Below, piece after piece: positions 23,815-32,878 of a stretch of 64,000 nucleotides of DNA. The stretch comes from Micromonospora sp. M71_S20 (GTDB lineage Bacteria > Actinomycetota > Actinomycetes > Mycobacteriales > Micromonosporaceae). Position numbers and translations under genes: made by a program. Every line of letters starts with the position of its first letter. Within the stretch, counting starts at the first letter, position 1. The DNA lies in contig NZ_RCCV01000002.1 of assembly GCF_003664255.1 (NCBI RefSeq), forward strand, positions 808,501-872,500. Direction: 5' to 3'. Under the pieces are notes generated by a model. The model was not told the DNA's origin and made no database searches. It saw nothing but the letters and a program-made list of their open reading frames with translations.

Positions 23815-24612
23815 ATGGCGGGCACGGCGCGGCGCCGGCCACTCGGCGTGGTGACCCGGGGGACGACGAACCCGAACCGGCTCCGCCGGGTGGACAACTG
23901 GATCGTCGAGACCTGCGGCGAGGCGCTGCGCGAGGCGGCCGACCCGCTGGTGGTGGACCTCGGCTACGGCGCCAGCCCGGTGACCGCCGTCGAGCTGCGC
24001 GCCCGGCTCGCCACCGCGGTCCGCCCCGACGTGCGGGTCGTCGGGCTGGAGATCGATCCGGTACGCGTCGCCGCCGCCCAGCCGTCCGCCGACCCGCCCC
24101 GGCTCACCTTCGCCCGGGGCGGGTTCGAGCTGGCCGGGCTGCGGCCCGCCCTGGTCCGCGCGTTCAACGTCCTGCGCCAGTACGACGAGCGCGAGGTCGC
24201 CGACGCCTGGCGCACCATGACCGCCGGGCTGGCCCCGGGCGGGCTGCTGGTCGAGGGCACCTGCGACGAGTTGGGGCGGCTCGGCGGCTGGCTGCTGGTC
24301 GACGCCGACGGCCCCCGTACGCTCACCCTCGCCGCGAAGCTCACCACTCTGGACACCCCGGCGGAGCTGGCCGAACGGCTGCCCAAGGCGCTGATCCACC
24401 GCAACGTGCCCGGCGAGCGGATCCACGACCTGATCCGCGCGCTCGACGACGCCTGGCACGCCGCCGCCGGCTACGCCCCGTACGGCCCGCGCCAACGCTG
24501 GCTGCGCGCGGTCTCCGCGATCCGCGAGACGGGCTGGCCGATCCTGGACGGCCCCCGCCGCTGGCGCCACGGCGAACTCACCCTCCCCTGGCCCGCGATC
24601 GCCCCCACCTGA
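23815..24612 (+). CDS. Class I SAM-dependent methyltransferase-like protein
   Basis: A 265-residue protein with a Rossmann methyltransferase core. VVDLGYGASPVTAVELRARL is motif I (DLGxGxxP), RVVGLEIDPVRVAAA is the acidic end of beta-2, FARGGFEL is motif II-like and MTAGLAPGGLLVEGTCDELG resembles the motif around beta-5. The loop after beta-4 reads AFNVLRQYDE, where many enzymes have a catalytic N/D-PP-Y, so the acceptor is not a standard nucleic-acid type. The ATG at 23815 follows GGAG. It starts 22 bp after the SDR gene and is probably cotranscribed. Function unknown. Confidence 0.82.
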   Translation: MAGTARRRPLGVVTRGTTNPNRLRRVDNWIVETCGEALREAADPLVVDLGYGASPVTAVELRARLATAVRPDVRVVGLEIDPVRVAAAQPSADPPRLTFARGGFELAGLRPALVRAFNVLRQYDEREVADAWRTMTAGLAPGGLLVEGTCDELGRLGGWLLVDADGPRTLTLAAKLTTLDTPAELAERLPKALIHRNVPGERIHDLIRALDDAWHAAAGYAPYGPRQRWLRAVSAIRETGWPILDGPRRWRHGELTLPWPAIAPT

Positions 24613-24634
24613 CCTCGTCGGCGGGGAGGCGGGG

Positions 24635-25726
24635 TCAGATGGTGCAGTTGATGAGGATCGGTTCGGGGTGGAGGGTGACGCCGAAGCGGTCGTGGACGCC
24701 GTCGCGGATTTCCCGGGCCAGCTCGACCAGGGACGCGGTGCTGGCGGTGCCGCTGCGGTTGGTCAGGGCGAGGGTGTGCTTGCTGGAGATGGCGACACCC
24801 TCCGGCCCCGGGTGGCCCTTGCCGAAGCCGGCCTTGTCGATCAGCCAGGCGGCGCTGACCTTCACCACGTCACCCGCGCCGGGCCAGGCGGGCGGCTCGC
24901 CGATGTCGGCGGCGCACTCCCGCAGCAGCTCGTACGCGGCGACGTCGAGCACCGGGTTGGTGAAGAACGAGCCGACCGAGCGGGTGTCCGGGTCGGCCGC
25001 GTCGAGCACCATGCCCTTGCCGGCGCGCAGCCGCAGGACGGTGGCGCGGGCGTCGGCCAGCGGCACCCGGTCCCCCACCTGCACGCCGAGCGCCCGGGCC
25101 AGTTCCGCGTAGCGCACGGGGCCGGACAGCGGCGAGCGGGCGAGCCGGAAGTCGACGGAGAGCACCACCCACCGGTCGCTGTACTTGAAGATGCTGGACC
25201 GGTACGCGAAGCCGCAGTCGGCGGCGGCGATCCGCCCGACGGTCCCGTCGACCCGGTCGTGGACCACGACGCCGGTGATGGTCTCGGCGACCTCCTGGCC
25301 GTACGCGCCGACGTTCTGGATCGGGGTGGCGCCGGTCGAGCCGGGAATGCCGGAGAGGCACTCCAGCCCGGACCAGCCGTTGGCGACGGTGGTGGCGACC
25401 AGCTCGTCCCAGGGTTCGCCGGCCTCGACGCGTACGGTGACGGTGTCGGCGTCCTCGGCGACCACCCGCAGGCCCCGGGAGCGCACCAGGACGACGGTGC
25501 CGGGGAAGCCTGCGTCCCCGATCACGACGTTGCTGCCCCCGGCGAGGAGCAGGACCTGCTCGTCTCGGCCGGCCGCCTCCCGCACGGCCCGCACGATCCC
25601 GTCGGCGTCGTTGCCGGCGACGACGCGGCCGGCCGGGCCACCCAGGCGTAAAGTGGTGTATCGCGCCAGGTCGCACGTCGTGGCGGGTTCGGTTCCGGTT
25701 GTCGGCTGGGCGTAGACGTCTGACAC
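24635..25726 (-). CDS. murB: UDP-N-acetylmuramate dehydrogenase MurB
   Basis: A 363-residue FAD-dependent enzyme that reduces UDP-GlcNAc enolpyruvate to UDP-MurNAc in peptidoglycan precursor synthesis. TTLRLGGPAGRVV and LLLAGGSNVVIGDAGFPG form the FAD-binding start, SGIPGSTGATPIQNVGAYGQ the flavin and substrate loop, AYRSSIFKYSDRWVV the substrate Tyr region, SVGSFFTNPVL the catalytic Ser and HPEPILINC the C-terminal Glu. The start is the GTG at 25726: a TAGGGT -10 box lies 7 bp before it, so translation is probably leaderless. Longer in-frame starts upstream have no homology. Confidence 0.94.
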   Translation of the reverse strand: MSDVYAQPTTGTEPATTCDLARYTTLRLGGPAGRVVAGNDADGIVRAVREAAGRDEQVLLLAGGSNVVIGDAGFPGTVVLVRSRGLRVVAEDADTVTVRVEAGEPWDELVATTVANGWSGLECLSGIPGSTGATPIQNVGAYGQEVAETITGVVVHDRVDGTVGRIAAADCGFAYRSSIFKYSDRWVVLSVDFRLARSPLSGPVRYAELARALGVQVGDRVPLADARATVLRLRAGKGMVLDAADPDTRSVGSFFTNPVLDVAAYELLRECAADIGEPPAWPGAGDVVKVSAAWLIDKAGFGKGHPGPEGVAISSKHTLALTNRSGTASTASLVELAREIRDGVHDRFGVTLHPEPILINCTI

Positions 25727-25796
25727 GCCTTTCACCCTAGGCTGAGGGGTAGCCGCGGCGCCCACTGGTGGCCCGGTCACCCCCGGGAGGATGGCG

Positions 25797-26558
25797 ATGA
25801 GCAGACTGCACGCAACGAAGGACTTCTGGCTGGGAGCGCTCCGGGCGGAGGGCCCGGCGTTCGCCGCAGCCGTGGCCGAGGCGCCGCCGGAGACACCGGT
25901 GCTGTCCTGTCCCGGCTGGACCGTCGCCGACCTGACACTGCACCTCACCTCGATCTACCGCTGGGTGCACTCGTTCGCGGGCACGGGCGCGGCCACCCCG
26001 TCGCCCGGCGGGTCGAAGCCGGTCGAGCCGGAGCCGGGCGTCGCCCCGCTCCAGCTCTGGCAGCAGGCGTACGACCAGCTGATGACCCTCTTCGACGGCC
26101 TCGACCCGGAGGCCCCGGCGTGGAACTGGGCGCCGCAGCCGAAGCGGGCGGGCTTCTGGCCGCGCCGGATGGCGCACGAGACCGCGGTGCACCGGTGGGA
26201 CGCCCAACTCGCCATCGCGGCGGGCGAGCCGATCGAGGCGAAGCTCGCCGCTGACGGGGTGAGCGAGATCCTGGACACCTGGCTGCCTGCCGGCCGGCGC
26301 CGCACCGCCGGCCAGTGGCGCGGGGTGGTGCAGATCTCCGCCGTCGACGCCGGGCAGGAGTGGTTCCTGCGGCTGCGCGGCGAGGGCGTGGCCCTGCTCG
26401 ACACGGCCACCATCTTCGACCACGACGACCACCACGCCCGGGCGCAGGTCAGCGGCACCGCGAGCGACCTGCTGCTGGCGCTCTGGGGCCGGGTCGGCCT
26501 CGACACGCTGGACGTGGCCGGCGACCGCACCCTGCTGGAGGGCCTCCGCGTCGGCTGA
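25797..26558 (+). CDS. Mycothiol-dependent DinB/MDMPI family enzyme
   Basis: A 253-residue protein of the maleylpyruvate isomerase family of mycothiol-dependent enzymes. The N-terminal DinB four-helix bundle has LSCPGWTVADLTLHLTSIYRWVH and RMAHETAVHRWDAQ, providing the three-histidine-type metal site. The C-terminal SCP2-like part contains VALLDTATIFDHDDHHA and GTASDLLLALWGRV. The family uses mycothiol as cofactor for isomerisation or detoxification; the exact reaction is unknown. The ATG at 25797 has GGGAGG six bases upstream and is preferred over the ATG two codons earlier. Divergent from murB; a strong hairpin follows. Confidence 0.88.
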   Translation: MSRLHATKDFWLGALRAEGPAFAAAVAEAPPETPVLSCPGWTVADLTLHLTSIYRWVHSFAGTGAATPSPGGSKPVEPEPGVAPLQLWQQAYDQLMTLFDGLDPEAPAWNWAPQPKRAGFWPRRMAHETAVHRWDAQLAIAAGEPIEAKLAADGVSEILDTWLPAGRRRTAGQWRGVVQISAVDAGQEWFLRLRGEGVALLDTATIFDHDDHHARAQVSGTASDLLLALWGRVGLDTLDVAGDRTLLEGLRVG

Positions 26559-26613
26559 TTCACCGCCGCGCGGAGCCGGGCCCCGAGGGCTCCGCGCGAT
26601 CCCACCGCACGTA

Positions 26614-26654
26614 CGAAGAGAGTGGCCGCCCGGCACAGGCGGCCACTCTCTTCG
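26614..26654. terminator. 17-bp perfect hairpin terminator
   Basis: The arms cgaagagagtggccgcc and ggcggccactctcttcg pair completely with a 7-nt loop, 55 bp after the mycothiol-dependent enzyme gene and just before the sugar operon promoter. Confidence 0.88.
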
Positions 26655-26678
26655 CGTCCAGCCCCACCGGTAACCGGC

Positions 26679-26738
26679 AGAGAGCGCTCTCTTGACACCG
26701 GGCGGGACCAACCACCACCCTGTCGTGAGAGCGCTCTC
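26679..26738 (+). promoter_or_regulatory. Promoter of the beta-glucoside operon with two LacI-type operators
   Basis: Two palindromes, AGAGAGCGCTCTCT (26679-26692) and GAGAGCGCTCTC (26727-26738), have centres 47 bp apart. A -35 box TTGACA (26692-26697) touches the first, and a -10-like CACCCT (26716-26721, spacing 18) precedes the second. The core GAGCGCTC is typical of CebR/LacI-family operators. Binding of the LacI-type protein encoded at the end of the operon would block the promoter from both sides. Confidence 0.8.
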
Positions 26739-26798
26739 TCAGCTCTGCTCCACCACCTGCCTCACCACCTCAGACGACCTGAGAGGGGTCCGACCGAT

Positions 26799-28100
26799 AT
26801 GGGTGTCTTTCCGCGCCGCCGCCTGGCGGCGGTGGCCCTCGTCGCCGCCACCGCGCTGTTCGCCACCGCCGGCTGCGCCGGCGACGAACCCGCCGAGGAC
26901 GGCAAGATCACGTTGACCGTGGACGTGTTCAGCCAGTTCGGCTACGAAGAGCTCTACAAGGAATACATGGCCAGCCACCCGAACGTGAAGATCGTCGAGC
27001 GTGGCACGGGCACCAACCTCGACGACTACTCGCCGAAGCTGACCCAGTGGCTCGCCGCCGGCAAGGGCGCGGGCGACGTCGTCGCCATCGAAGAGGGGTT
27101 GATGGTCGAGTACAAGGCCAACCCCGACAACTTCGTCAACCTGCTCGACCACGGCGGGGCCGAGCTCCAGGGCAACTTCCTGGAGTGGAAGTGGAAGGGC
27201 GGGATGACCCAGGACGGCAAGCTGATCGGCCTGGGCACCGACGTCGGCGGCATGGCCATGTGCTACCGCAAGGACCTGTTCGCCAAGGCCGGCCTGCCCA
27301 CCGACCGCGAGGCGGTGTCGAAGCTCTGGCCGACCTGGCAGGAGTACATCAAGGTCGGTGAGCAGTTCAAGGCGAAGAACACCGGCGCCGCGTTCCTGGA
27401 CGCCGCGACCAACATCTTCAACACGATCGTGCTCCAGACGGCCGGCAACGCGCAGGGCTACCACTACTACGACACCAGCGGAAACCTGGTGGTGGACAGC
27501 AACCCGGCGGTCCGGCAGGCCTGGGACACCACGATGGACATCATCGACTCCGGCCTCTCCGGCAAGTACGGCTCCTGGTCCGAGGAGTGGGTGTCGGCCT
27601 TCAAGCAGGCCAAGTTCGCCACAATCGCCTGCCCGGCCTGGATGACGGGCGTCATCGAGGGCAACGCCGGCGTCGAGGCCAAGGGCAAGTGGGACATCGC
27701 CCGGGTGCCCGGCGACGGCGGCAACTGGGGCGGGTCCTGGCTCGCCGTGCCGACGCAGAGCAAGCACCGCGCCGAGGCCATCGAGCTGGCGAAGTTCCTG
27801 ACCAGCGCCAAGGGCCAGATCGGGGCGTTCAAGGCCAAGGGCCCGCTGCCCTCCTCGCCGCAGGCGCTGGCCGACCCCGCGATCGTCGACGCCAAGAACG
27901 CGTACTTCTCCGACGCCCCCGTCGGGCAGATCTTCGGCGAGGGCGCCAAGACGCTGAAGCCCGTCTACATGGGGCCGAAGAACCAGGCCGTCCGCACCGA
28001 GGTCGAGAACGCCGTCCGGACGGTGGAGCTGGGTCAGCGCAAGCCCGATCAGGGCTGGACGGACGCGGTCAACAACGCGAAGAAGGCCGCCGCCAAGTAG
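26799..28100 (+). CDS. Extracellular sugar-binding lipoprotein of ABC transporter (CebE-like)
   Basis: A 433-residue family 1 solute-binding protein. The signal peptide has a twin-arginine-like RRRLAA start and the lipobox FATAGC, lipidated at Cys26. The mature protein has typical landmarks: KITLTVDVFSQFGYEELYKE, LTQWLAAGKGAGDVVAIEEG, LGTDVGGMAMCYRKDLF, PAWMTGVIEGNAG and GGSWLAVPTQSKHRAEAIEL. It should deliver beta-glucosides such as cellobiose to the two permeases downstream; the specificity is inferred from the GH1 gene in the operon. The ATG at 26799 follows GAGAGGGG. First gene after the LacI-type operators. No ATPase gene is in the operon, so a shared MsiK-type ATPase elsewhere is expected. 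Confidence 0.92.
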   Translation: MGVFPRRRLAAVALVAATALFATAGCAGDEPAEDGKITLTVDVFSQFGYEELYKEYMASHPNVKIVERGTGTNLDDYSPKLTQWLAAGKGAGDVVAIEEGLMVEYKANPDNFVNLLDHGGAELQGNFLEWKWKGGMTQDGKLIGLGTDVGGMAMCYRKDLFAKAGLPTDREAVSKLWPTWQEYIKVGEQFKAKNTGAAFLDAATNIFNTIVLQTAGNAQGYHYYDTSGNLVVDSNPAVRQAWDTTMDIIDSGLSGKYGSWSEEWVSAFKQAKFATIACPAWMTGVIEGNAGVEAKGKWDIARVPGDGGNWGGSWLAVPTQSKHRAEAIELAKFLTSAKGQIGAFKAKGPLPSSPQALADPAIVDAKNAYFSDAPVGQIFGEGAKTLKPVYMGPKNQAVRTEVENAVRTVELGQRKPDQGWTDAVNNAKKAAAK

Positions 28101-28176
28101 CCCGAGCCGGGGATGCGGGCGGGAGGGCGCCGGGGGCGCCGGTCCCGCCCGCACCCGGGAAAGGAGTGGTCCGGGC

Positions 28177-29187
28177 ATGACCGTCCAGCTCGACCCGCGC
28201 CCGCCGGTCGCACCGGCGCCCCGCACCGGTCGGCGTCCACCGACGATGCGGTTCAGCCGCCTCGACACGAAGTACTCGCCCTACCTGTTCATCGCCCCGT
28301 TCTTCGTGCTCTTCGGGGTGTTCGGGGCGTACCCGCTGATCTACACCTTCTGGGTCTCCCTGCACGACTGGGACCTGCTCGGCAGCAACCACCCGTTCGT
28401 CGGGCTGGAGAACTACAGCCGGCTGCTGGAGGACGCCGACTTCTGGCACGCCGTGGTCAACACCCTCGGCATCTTCGTCATCTCCACCGTCCCGCAGCTG
28501 CTGGCCGCGCTCTGGCTGGCCAACCTGCTCAACCGGCAGCTGCGGGCCCGGACGACGTTCCGGATGGCGGTGCTGATCCCGAACATCACGTCGACGGCGG
28601 CGGTCGCGATCGTCTTCGGTGTGCTCTTCGGCCGCGAGTTCGGCATGGTCAACTGGCTGCTCGACCTGGTCGGGATCGACGCGATCGAGTGGAAGTCCAA
28701 CCGGTTCGCGTCCTGGGTGGCCATCTCCACCATGGTCGACTGGCGGTGGACCGGCTACAACGCGCTGATCTTCCTGGCCGCGATGCAGGCCATCCCGCGC
28801 GACCTCTACGAGTCGGCCGCCATCGACGGGGCCGGCCGGGCCCGCCAGTTCTGGTCGATCACCGTGCCGCTGCTCAAGCCGACGATCATCTTCACCGTCA
28901 TCATCTCCACCATCGGCGGGCTCCAGCTCTTCACCGAGCCCCGGCTGTTCCACTCCGGCACCAACCCGATCCGGGGCGGGACGCTACGGGAGTCGCAGAC
29001 CGTGACCATGTACATGTTCGAGAACGCCTTCGCGCCCCACTACAACTTCGGGTACGGCTCGGCGGTGGCGTGGCTGCTCTTCGCGCTGATCGCGGTCGTC
29101 GCGGCGATCAACGTGCTGCTCCTGCGCCGGCTCGGCGGCACGAAGCCCCCGAAGGCGGACGCGAAGTCGAAGGAGGGAGCGCGATGA
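28177..29187 (+). CDS. Sugar ABC transporter permease (CebF/MalF type)
   Basis: A 336-residue membrane permease with six transmembrane segments after a basic N-terminal tail of about 40 residues. The EAA loop, which contacts the ATPase, reads [25 protein letters not shown] (here given in part: [16 protein letters not shown]). It forms the translocation channel with the next gene product. GTG/ATG choice: ATG at 28177 with AAAGGAG seven bases upstream. The C-terminus [13 protein letters not shown] ends in ATGA overlap with the second permease gene. Confidence 0.93.
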   Translation: MTVQLDPRPPVAPAPRTGRRPPTMRFSRLDTKYSPYLFIAPFFVLFGVFGAYPLIYTFWVSLHDWDLLGSNHPFVGLENYSRLLEDADFWHAVVNTLGIFVISTVPQLLAALWLANLLNRQLRARTTFRMAVLIPNITSTAAVAIVFGVLFGREFGMVNWLLDLVGIDAIEWKSNRFASWVAISTMVDWRWTGYNALIFLAAMQAIPRDLYESAAIDGAGRARQFWSITVPLLKPTIIFTVIISTIGGLQLFTEPRLFHSGTNPIRGGTLRESQTVTMYMFENAFAPHYNFGYGSAVAWLLFALIAVVAAINVLLLRRLGGTKPPKADAKSKEGAR

Positions 29188-30017
29188 ACCGCCTCTGGTC
29201 CGCCAGCCGGCTCACCTACGCCGCGCTGATCGCCGCCGGGGTCATGTCGATCTTCCCGATCTACTGGATGTTCGTGGTGGCGAGCCGCTCCAACGACGCG
29301 ATGGGCCAGCTGCCGCCCCCGGTCACCCCCGGCGGCAACTTCGGCGCGAACGTGTCCCGCCTGCTGGACAACACCGACGCGTACTTCGTCGCCGGCCTGG
29401 TCAACTCGGCGATCGTGGCGACCACGGTCACCGTCTCGGTGGTCTTCTTCTCCACGCTGGCCGGGTTCGCCTTCGCCAAGCTGCGGTTCCGGGGGCGCAA
29501 CGCGCTGCTCATGGTGATCATCGCGACGATGATGGTGCCCACCCAGCTCGGCGTCATCCCGCTCTACCTGCTGATGACGAAGCTGAACTGGAACGACCGG
29601 CTGCCGGCGGTGATCGTGCCGGCCCTGGTCACCGGCTTCGGGGTGTTCATGATGCGGCAGTACGCGGGCCAGGCGGTCAGCAACGAGCTGATCGAGGCGG
29701 CCCGGGTGGACGGCTGCAACACCGCGCGGATCTACTGGAACGTCGTGCTGCCGGCGCTGCGCCCGGCCGCCGCCGTGCTGGGGCTGCTCACGTTCATGAC
29801 GACCTGGAACGACTTCCTCTGGCCGTACGCTGTCCTCAACGACCCGGAGAACCCCACCGTGCAACTGGCCCTGCGCACCCTGTCCGACGGCTACTACACG
29901 GACATGTCCCAGGTGTTCACGGGAACGGCCATCGCGACCCTCCCGCTGTTGCTGGTCTTCGTCCTGTTCGGCCGCCAGATCATCGGCGGCATCATGGAAG
30001 GTGCGGTCAAGGCGTGA
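29184..30017 (+). CDS. Carbohydrate ABC transporter permease (CebG/MalG type)
   Basis: A 277-residue six-helix permease. The first segment is [20 protein letters not shown], and the EAA loop reads [19 protein letters not shown]. The final [19 protein letters not shown] is the family's characteristic end. The ATG at 29184 overlaps the stop of the preceding permease (ATGA) and GGAGGGAGC precedes it, so both permeases are translated together in equal amounts. Its own stop overlaps the GH1 start. Confidence 0.94.
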   Translation: MNRLWSASRLTYAALIAAGVMSIFPIYWMFVVASRSNDAMGQLPPPVTPGGNFGANVSRLLDNTDAYFVAGLVNSAIVATTVTVSVVFFSTLAGFAFAKLRFRGRNALLMVIIATMMVPTQLGVIPLYLLMTKLNWNDRLPAVIVPALVTGFGVFMMRQYAGQAVSNELIEAARVDGCNTARIYWNVVLPALRPAAAVLGLLTFMTTWNDFLWPYAVLNDPENPTVQLALRTLSDGYYTDMSQVFTGTAIATLPLLLVFVLFGRQIIGGIMEGAVKA

Positions 30018-31384
30018 GCACTCTGCGATTCCCCGACGAGTTCGTCTGGGGTGCGGCCACCGCCGCGTACCAGATCGAGGGCGCGGCCACCGACGACGGT
30101 CGTGGCCCGTCGATCTGGGACACCTTCAGCCGTACGCCGGGCAAGGTCCACCACGGCCACACCGGCGACGTGGCCTGCGACCACTACCACCGGTACGCCG
30201 ACGACGTGGCGCTGATGGCGGAGCTGGGGCTGCGGGCGTACCGCTTCTCGGTGGCCTGGCCCCGGATCCAGCCGGACGGCACCGGCCCGGTCAACCCGCG
30301 CGGCCTGGACTTCTACGACCGGCTGACCGACGCGCTGCTGGCCCGGGGCATCGACCCGATCGTCACGCTCTACCACTGGGACCTGCCGCAGGCCCTCCAG
30401 GACCGGGGCGGCTGGACCAACCGCGAGACCGCCGAGCACTTCGCCACGTACGCCACGGCGGTGCACACCCGGCTCGGCGACCGGATCCGCACCTGGACCA
30501 CGCTCAACGAGCCGTGGTGCTCGGCCTACCTCGGCTACGGCAACGGGGTGCACGCCCCCGGCGAGCAGGACCCGGGGGCGGCCTTCACCGCCGTACACCA
30601 TCTGCTGCTCGGGCACGGCCTGGCGGCCCGCGCGCTGCGCGCGGCCGGCGCGCAGACCGTCGGGATCACGGTCAACCCGGCCGACGTGCGCGCGGCCGAC
30701 CCGGACAGCGCCGCGGACGCGGCGGCGGTGCGCCTGGTCGACGGCCTGCACAACCGGATCTTCCTCGACCCCCTGCTGCGGGCGGCCTACCCGGACGACG
30801 TGCTGGAACACGTGGCCCGCATCGTCGAGCCGACGTTCGTCCGCGACGGCGACGAGAAGCTGATCGCCGCCCCGATCGACCTGCTCGGCATCAACTACTA
30901 CGCCCCCACCTACGTCGCCGGCCGGCCGGACGGCGCGGGCGGCAGCGCCTGGCCGGGCACCGAGGGCGCGGTGGAGTTCCTCCCGCCGACCGGGCCGCTG
31001 ACCGACATGGGGTGGATGATCGAACCGGCCGGGCTGACCCGGCTGCTGGAACGCATCGCCACGGACTACCCCGGCGTGCCGCTGATGGTCACCGAGAACG
31101 GCGCCGCGTTCCCCGACAAGGCCGACGCCGACGGCGCCGGGCGGGTGGTGGACGCGGACCGCATCGCCTACCTCGACGGGCACCTGCGCGCCGTGCACGA
31201 GGCGATCTCCCGGGGAGTGGACCTCCGGGGCTATCTCGTATGGTCGTTGCTGGACAACTTCGAGTGGGCCGAGGGCTACCGTCGACGGTTCGGGATCATC
31301 CACGTCGACTATCTGACGCAGCGACGCACACCGAAGTCCAGCGCCCGGTGGTACCAGGAGGTGATCTCCCGGAACGGGCTGTGA
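30014..31384 (+). CDS. GH1 family beta-glucosidase
   Basis: A 456-residue cytoplasmic glycoside hydrolase family 1 enzyme that splits imported beta-glucosides such as cellobiose into glucose. The N-terminal signature is [15 protein letters not shown]. The acid/base Glu166 is in [13 protein letters not shown] and the nucleophile Glu361 in [25 protein letters not shown] and [10 protein letters not shown] are the conserved C-terminal landmarks. No signal peptide. The GTG at 30014 overlaps the stop of the permease (GTGA), showing tight operon coupling. Length is normal for the family. Confidence 0.96.
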   Translation: MSTLRFPDEFVWGAATAAYQIEGAATDDGRGPSIWDTFSRTPGKVHHGHTGDVACDHYHRYADDVALMAELGLRAYRFSVAWPRIQPDGTGPVNPRGLDFYDRLTDALLARGIDPIVTLYHWDLPQALQDRGGWTNRETAEHFATYATAVHTRLGDRIRTWTTLNEPWCSAYLGYGNGVHAPGEQDPGAAFTAVHHLLLGHGLAARALRAAGAQTVGITVNPADVRAADPDSAADAAAVRLVDGLHNRIFLDPLLRAAYPDDVLEHVARIVEPTFVRDGDEKLIAAPIDLLGINYYAPTYVAGRPDGAGGSAWPGTEGAVEFLPPTGPLTDMGWMIEPAGLTRLLERIATDYPGVPLMVTENGAAFPDKADADGAGRVVDADRIAYLDGHLRAVHEAISRGVDLRGYLVWSLLDNFEWAEGYRRRFGIIHVDYLTQRRTPKSSARWYQEVISRNGL

Positions 31385-31401
31385 CGAGGGTGGTAACGGG
31401 G

Positions 31402-32406
31402 ATGACGACGGCGCAGCGGCCGACGCTGGAAGCGGTGGCCCGGCGGGCGGGCGTCTCGCGGGCAACCGTGTCCCGGGTGGTGAACGGCTCCACGACGGTC
31501 GCCGAGCCCATCCGGGACGCGGTCCGCCGGGCGGTGGCCGAGCTGGGGTACGTGCCGAACCTGGCCGCCCGCAGCCTGGTCACCCAGCGGACCGACTCGA
31601 TCGCCCTGGTGCTGCCGGAGGCCGCCACCCGGGTCTTCTCCGACGACCAGGTCTTCCCCGGAATCATCCGGGGCGCGGCGCAGGAGCTGGAGGCGGCCGA
31701 CAAGCAGCTCGTGCTGATGCTGGCCGGCTCGCCCGCCGGGCACGACCGGGTCGAGCGCTACACCACCGGCCGGCACGTCGACGGGGTGCTCTTCGCCTCG
31801 CTGCACGGCGAGGACCCGCTGCCCGGCCGGCTCGCCCGGCTGGGCATCCCCGTCGTGTGCAGCGGTCGCCCGCTCGACGGCGCCGACGTGCCCTACGTCG
31901 ACGTCGACCACGTCGGCGGGGTGGCCACGGCGGTGCGGCACCTGCTCGACAGCGGGCGCCGCCGGATCGCCACCATCGCCGGCCCGCAGGACATGGTGGC
32001 CGGCATCGAGCGGCTCGCCGGCTACCGGAACACGGTTGCCGAGGCCGGCCTGCCGGAGCTGGTGGCGACCGGCGACTTCACCCGCGAGTCCGGGGCGACG
32101 GCGATGCGGCAGCTCCTCGCCGAGCACCCCGACCTGGACGCCGTCTTCGCCGCCTCCGACCTGATGGCGCACGCCGCCCTGCGGACGCTGCGCGAGGCGG
32201 GTCGGCGGGTGCCCGACGACGTGGCGGTGATCGGCTTCGACGACATCGAGACGGCCGCGTACACCGAGCCGCCACTGACCACCGTCCGCCAGCCGATCGT
32301 GCAGCTGGGCCGGCAGATGACCCGGCTGCTGCTGCGGCTGGCCGCCGGCGAGGCCATCGAGCCCGTGGTGCTCCCCACCGAGCTGATCGTCCGCGAGTCG
32401 GCCTGA
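31402..32406 (+). CDS. LacI family transcriptional repressor (CebR-like)
   Basis: A 334-residue repressor. The DNA-binding domain (about 7-62) has TLEAVARRAGVSRATVSRVV and the hinge LGYVPNLAARSLV. The periplasmic-binding-protein-like ligand domain follows, with LVLPEAATRVFSD, HVDGVLFAS, VDVDHVGGVATAVRHLLDSG, DAVFAASDLMAHAAL and VIGFDDIETAAYTEPPLTTV. It should bind the two GAGCGCTC operators at 26679-26738 and release on a beta-glucoside. I use the ATG at 31402; a GTG at 31381 overlapping the GH1 stop is an alternative. Last gene of the sugar operon. Confidence 0.94.
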   Translation: MTTAQRPTLEAVARRAGVSRATVSRVVNGSTTVAEPIRDAVRRAVAELGYVPNLAARSLVTQRTDSIALVLPEAATRVFSDDQVFPGIIRGAAQELEAADKQLVLMLAGSPAGHDRVERYTTGRHVDGVLFASLHGEDPLPGRLARLGIPVVCSGRPLDGADVPYVDVDHVGGVATAVRHLLDSGRRRIATIAGPQDMVAGIERLAGYRNTVAEAGLPELVATGDFTRESGATAMRQLLAEHPDLDAVFAASDLMAHAALRTLREAGRRVPDDVAVIGFDDIETAAYTEPPLTTVRQPIVQLGRQMTRLLLRLAAGEAIEPVVLPTELIVRESA

Positions 32407-32463
32407 CCGGCTGCCCGGATAACCGGTCGAGCCGCGTGGGGGTCCGGCGGTAGCGTCGCCGCC

Positions 32464-32877
32464 GTGACCCCACCGACCCGGCTGATCCGCGTGCCCGCTC
32501 TCTCCGACGTCGCCGAGTACGCGTACGCGGCCACGGTCGAGCCGCCCGCCCGGCTGGTGTTCACCGCCGGCGCCTGCCCGCTCGACGCCGAGGGGCGAAC
32601 CGTCGCGCCCGGCGACCCGGTCGGGCAGGCCCGGCAGGTGATGACCAACCTGGAGACCGCCCTCGCGGCGGCCGGGGCCCGGCTCACCGACGTCGTCAAG
32701 ACCACCGTGTACGTGGCGTCGTCCCGCCAGGCCGACCTGGTGGCCGTGTGGGAGGTGGTCCGGGACGCGTTCGGCGCCCACGAGCCGCCCGGCACCCTGC
32801 TCGGGGTGGCCGTGCTGGGCTACCCCGACCAGCTCGTCGAGGTGGAGGCCGTCGCCGCCGTACGCGAGGAGAACTGA
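32464..32877 (+). CDS. RidA family protein (enamine/imine deaminase-like)
   Basis: A 137-residue YjgF/YER057c/UK114-fold protein, a trimeric enzyme family that hydrolyses reactive enamines. Family landmarks are VFTAGACPLDAEGRTV, QARQVMTNLETALAAAGARL and VVKTTVYVASSRQADLVAVW. The Arg that binds the substrate carboxylate in true RidA, usually in a GCRA or similar position near VEVEAVA, is not evident, so deaminase activity is unsure. GTG at 32464. The next gene starts two bases after its stop, so they are cotranscribed. Confidence 0.9.
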   Translation: MTPPTRLIRVPALSDVAEYAYAATVEPPARLVFTAGACPLDAEGRTVAPGDPVGQARQVMTNLETALAAAGARLTDVVKTTVYVASSRQADLVAVWEVVRDAFGAHEPPGTLLGVAVLGYPDQLVEVEAVAAVREEN

Positions 32878-32878
32878 C

